From positions 62,001 to 126,000 of the forward strand of contig NZ_JAMKFE010000005.1 in the NCBI RefSeq assembly GCF_023721835.1: a DNA stretch of 64,000 bases. The letters are read 5' to 3'. The notes under the pieces are model-generated. The model worked only from the letters and a program-made list of their open reading frames with translations, had not been told where the DNA came from and made no database searches. Of this stretch, positions 62,841-64,000 are shown in pieces. The position numbers and the translations under genes were made by a program. This DNA comes from Caldimonas mangrovi (GTDB taxonomy: Bacteria; Pseudomonadota; Gammaproteobacteria; Burkholderiales; Burkholderiaceae_C). Position 1 is the first letter of the stretch; the number at the start of each line of letters is the position of its first letter.

Positions 62841-63197
62841 ATGCCCAGCGAGACCCCGAAGTTGCCGCCACCGCCCGCCCAGCCGACGCTGCCGGACGGC
62901 GGGGAGGGAACTGTCATCGCCGAAAGGCAGTCATCGAAGGTGGAGCCGCCCCGGCTGTACCAGGTGGTGATGCTGAACGACGACTTCACGCCGATGGAGT
63001 TCGTGGTGATGGTGCTGCAGCAGTTCTTCCATCGTGATCTGGAGACTGCGACCCACATCATGTTGAAGATCCACCACGAGGGCCGAGGCGTCTGTGGCGT
63101 CTACACCAAGGACGTAGCCGCCACAAAAGTGGAAATGGTGCTTGCCGCCGCGCGCCGCGCGGGGCATCCTTTGCAGTGCATTATGGAGGCCGCATGA
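62841..63197 (+). CDS. clpS: ClpS adaptor protein
   Basis: 118 residues. The N-degron-binding core [25 protein letters not shown] and the ClpA-binding, Met- and His-containing segments ([19 protein letters not shown]) are present. It delivers N-end-rule substrates to ClpAP. The 30-residue N-terminus is Pro-rich. The stop overlaps the clpA ATG by 4 bases. No Shine–Dalgarno is evident; TAGAAT (62829–62834) is seven bases before the start codon and may be a -10 of a near-leaderless mRNA. Confidence 0.95.
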   Translation: MPSETPKLPPPPAQPTLPDGGEGTVIAERQSSKVEPPRLYQVVMLNDDFTPMEFVVMVLQQFFHRDLETATHIMLKIHHEGRGVCGVYTKDVAATKVEMVLAAARRAGHPLQCIMEAA

Positions 63198-64000
63198 TTG
63201 CCCAGGAACTTGAAGTCAGCCTGCACATGGCGTTCGTCGAGGCGCGCCAGCAGCGCCACGAGTTCATTACCGTGGAGCACCTGCTGCTGGCCCTGCTCGA
63301 CAACCCGTCGGCGGCCGAGGTACTGCGGGCCTGCTCGGCCAACATCGATGACCTGCGCAAGAGCCTGACGCACTTCATCAAGGAAAACACGCCGACGGTC
63401 GGGGGCACGGACGAGGTCGACACCCAGCCGACGCTCGGCTTCCAGCGGGTGATCCAGCGCGCGATCATGCACGTGCAGTCCACCGGCAGCGGCAAGAAGG
63501 AAGTGACCGGTGCCAACGTGCTGGTCGCCATCTTCGGCGAGAAGGATTCCCACGCGGTCTACTACCTGCACCAGCAGGGGGTGACGCGGCTGGACGTGGT
63601 CAACTACATCGCTCACGGCATCAAAAAATCCGACCCGCCGGAGCCGGCCAAGCCCAGCGAGGGCGGCGGCGCCGAGGCCGAGAAGGAAGAGGGTGAAGGC
63701 AAGGGCTCGCCGCTGGAGCAGTTCACCCAGAACCTGAACCAGTCGGCGCGCGAAGGCCGGATCGACCCGCTGATCGGCCGCGAGCTGGAAGTCGAGCGCG
63801 TGATCCAGGTGCTGTGCCGCCGGCGCAAGAACAACCCGCTGCTGGTCGGCGAGGCGGGTGTCGGCAAGACGGCGATTGCCGAAGGCCTGGCGTGGCGCAT
63901 CACGGAGGGCGACGTGCCCGAGGTGCTGGCCGACTCGACCGTCTATGCGCTCGACATGGGCGCGCTGCTGGCGGGCACCAAGTACCGCGGCGACTTCGAA
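63194..64000 (+). CDS. clpA: ATP-dependent Clp protease ATPase subunit ClpA, N-terminal part (3' end outside the window)
   Basis: The first 269 residues are present. The N-domain with Clp repeats ([37 protein letters not shown]) binds ClpS. A linker rich in Glu/Gly ([16 protein letters not shown]) follows, then the start of D1 with [31 protein letters not shown] and Walker [16 protein letters not shown]. It unfolds proteins for ClpP. The reading frame continues past 64000. Confidence 0.97.
   Translation, partial: MIAQELEVSLHMAFVEARQQRHEFITVEHLLLALLDNPSAAEVLRACSANIDDLRKSLTHFIKENTPTVGGTDEVDTQPTLGFQRVIQRAIMHVQSTGSGKKEVTGANVLVAIFGEKDSHAVYYLHQQGVTRLDVVNYIAHGIKKSDPPEPAKPSEGGGAEAEKEEGEGKGSPLEQFTQNLNQSAREGRIDPLIGRELEVERVIQVLCRRRKNNPLLVGEAGVGKTAIAEGLAWRITEGDVPEVLADSTVYALDMGALLAGTKYRGDFE

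Overview
The window is a high-GC, gene-dense chromosomal segment with 56 protein-coding calls, one tRNA and one probable gene remnant. Gene content and order point to a betaproteobacterium of the order Burkholderiales, probably near the Rubrivivax/Leptothrix/Caldimonas group. Supporting features are grpE–thioredoxin-like–dnaK–dnaJ, exbB–exbD–lpxK–Trm112-like–kdsB–adk, an RpoD with a long Lys/Ala-rich N-terminus, Bug-type tricarboxylate uptake and DUF192/icd/csp/clpS/clpA. This placement is inferred from gene content, not from a database search. No phage, insertion sequence, integrase or CRISPR array was seen.

Layout. 0–3.7 kb: 3' end of a type VI secretion ATPase (clpV), tRNA-Leu(UAA), an MFS permease and murI. 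3.7–8.7 kb: electron transfer flavoprotein etfBA, a 601-residue acyl-CoA dehydrogenase and a nitronate monooxygenase. 8.7–10.3 kb: a short YdeI-like gene and a radical SAM gene under a near-consensus LexA box. 10.3–14.6 kb: the heat-shock chaperone block (minus strand) with two candidate sigma-32 promoters. 14.9–17.0 kb: an uncharacterised DUF6502 + DUF5666-lipoprotein pair. 17.0–22.8 kb: hslR, the two-component system tctDE and the divergent tricarboxylate transporter tctCBA. 22.8–27.6 kb: ferrochelatase behind a 1202-residue hybrid histidine kinase that contains a canonical LOV blue-light domain. 27.7–34.1 kb: a HAD hydrolase, an adenylate cyclase–FHA fusion, rpoD and dnaG. 34.1–38.2 kb: an orphan maltose-binding-protein-like receptor, a lipoprotein gamma-glutamyltransferase and a type II 3-hydroxyacyl-CoA dehydrogenase-like SDR.

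38.3–51.2 kb is the most distinctive region: twelve co-directional, often overlapping genes that look like a complete aerobic 2-aminobenzoate (anthranilate) catabolic operon of the CoA-thioester type. It encodes the 2-aminobenzoyl-CoA monooxygenase/reductase fusion, an SDR, a MarR regulator, an enoyl-CoA hydratase, an acyl-CoA dehydrogenase, an aryl-CoA ligase, a five-gene branched-chain-type ABC importer, a thioesterase and a RidA-family deaminase. A MarR-type palindrome overlaps the only obvious promoter.

51.2–64 kb: adk, kdsB, Trm112-like, lpxK, exbD and exbB (minus); xseA and sodB; an OmpR-type two-component pair; DUF192; a decayed stretch with a probable TauE/SafE remnant; icd; a cold-shock protein; clpS and the start of clpA.

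Regulatory links recur across the window. The same 16-bp palindrome lies upstream of etfBA and of the SDR at 37.4 kb. Helically phased GACAG repeats lie between tctD and tctC. Two palindromes with a shared GTAGT-N3-ACTAC core flank the start of the MalE-like gene. Three tail-to-tail gene pairs have directly abutting stop codons.
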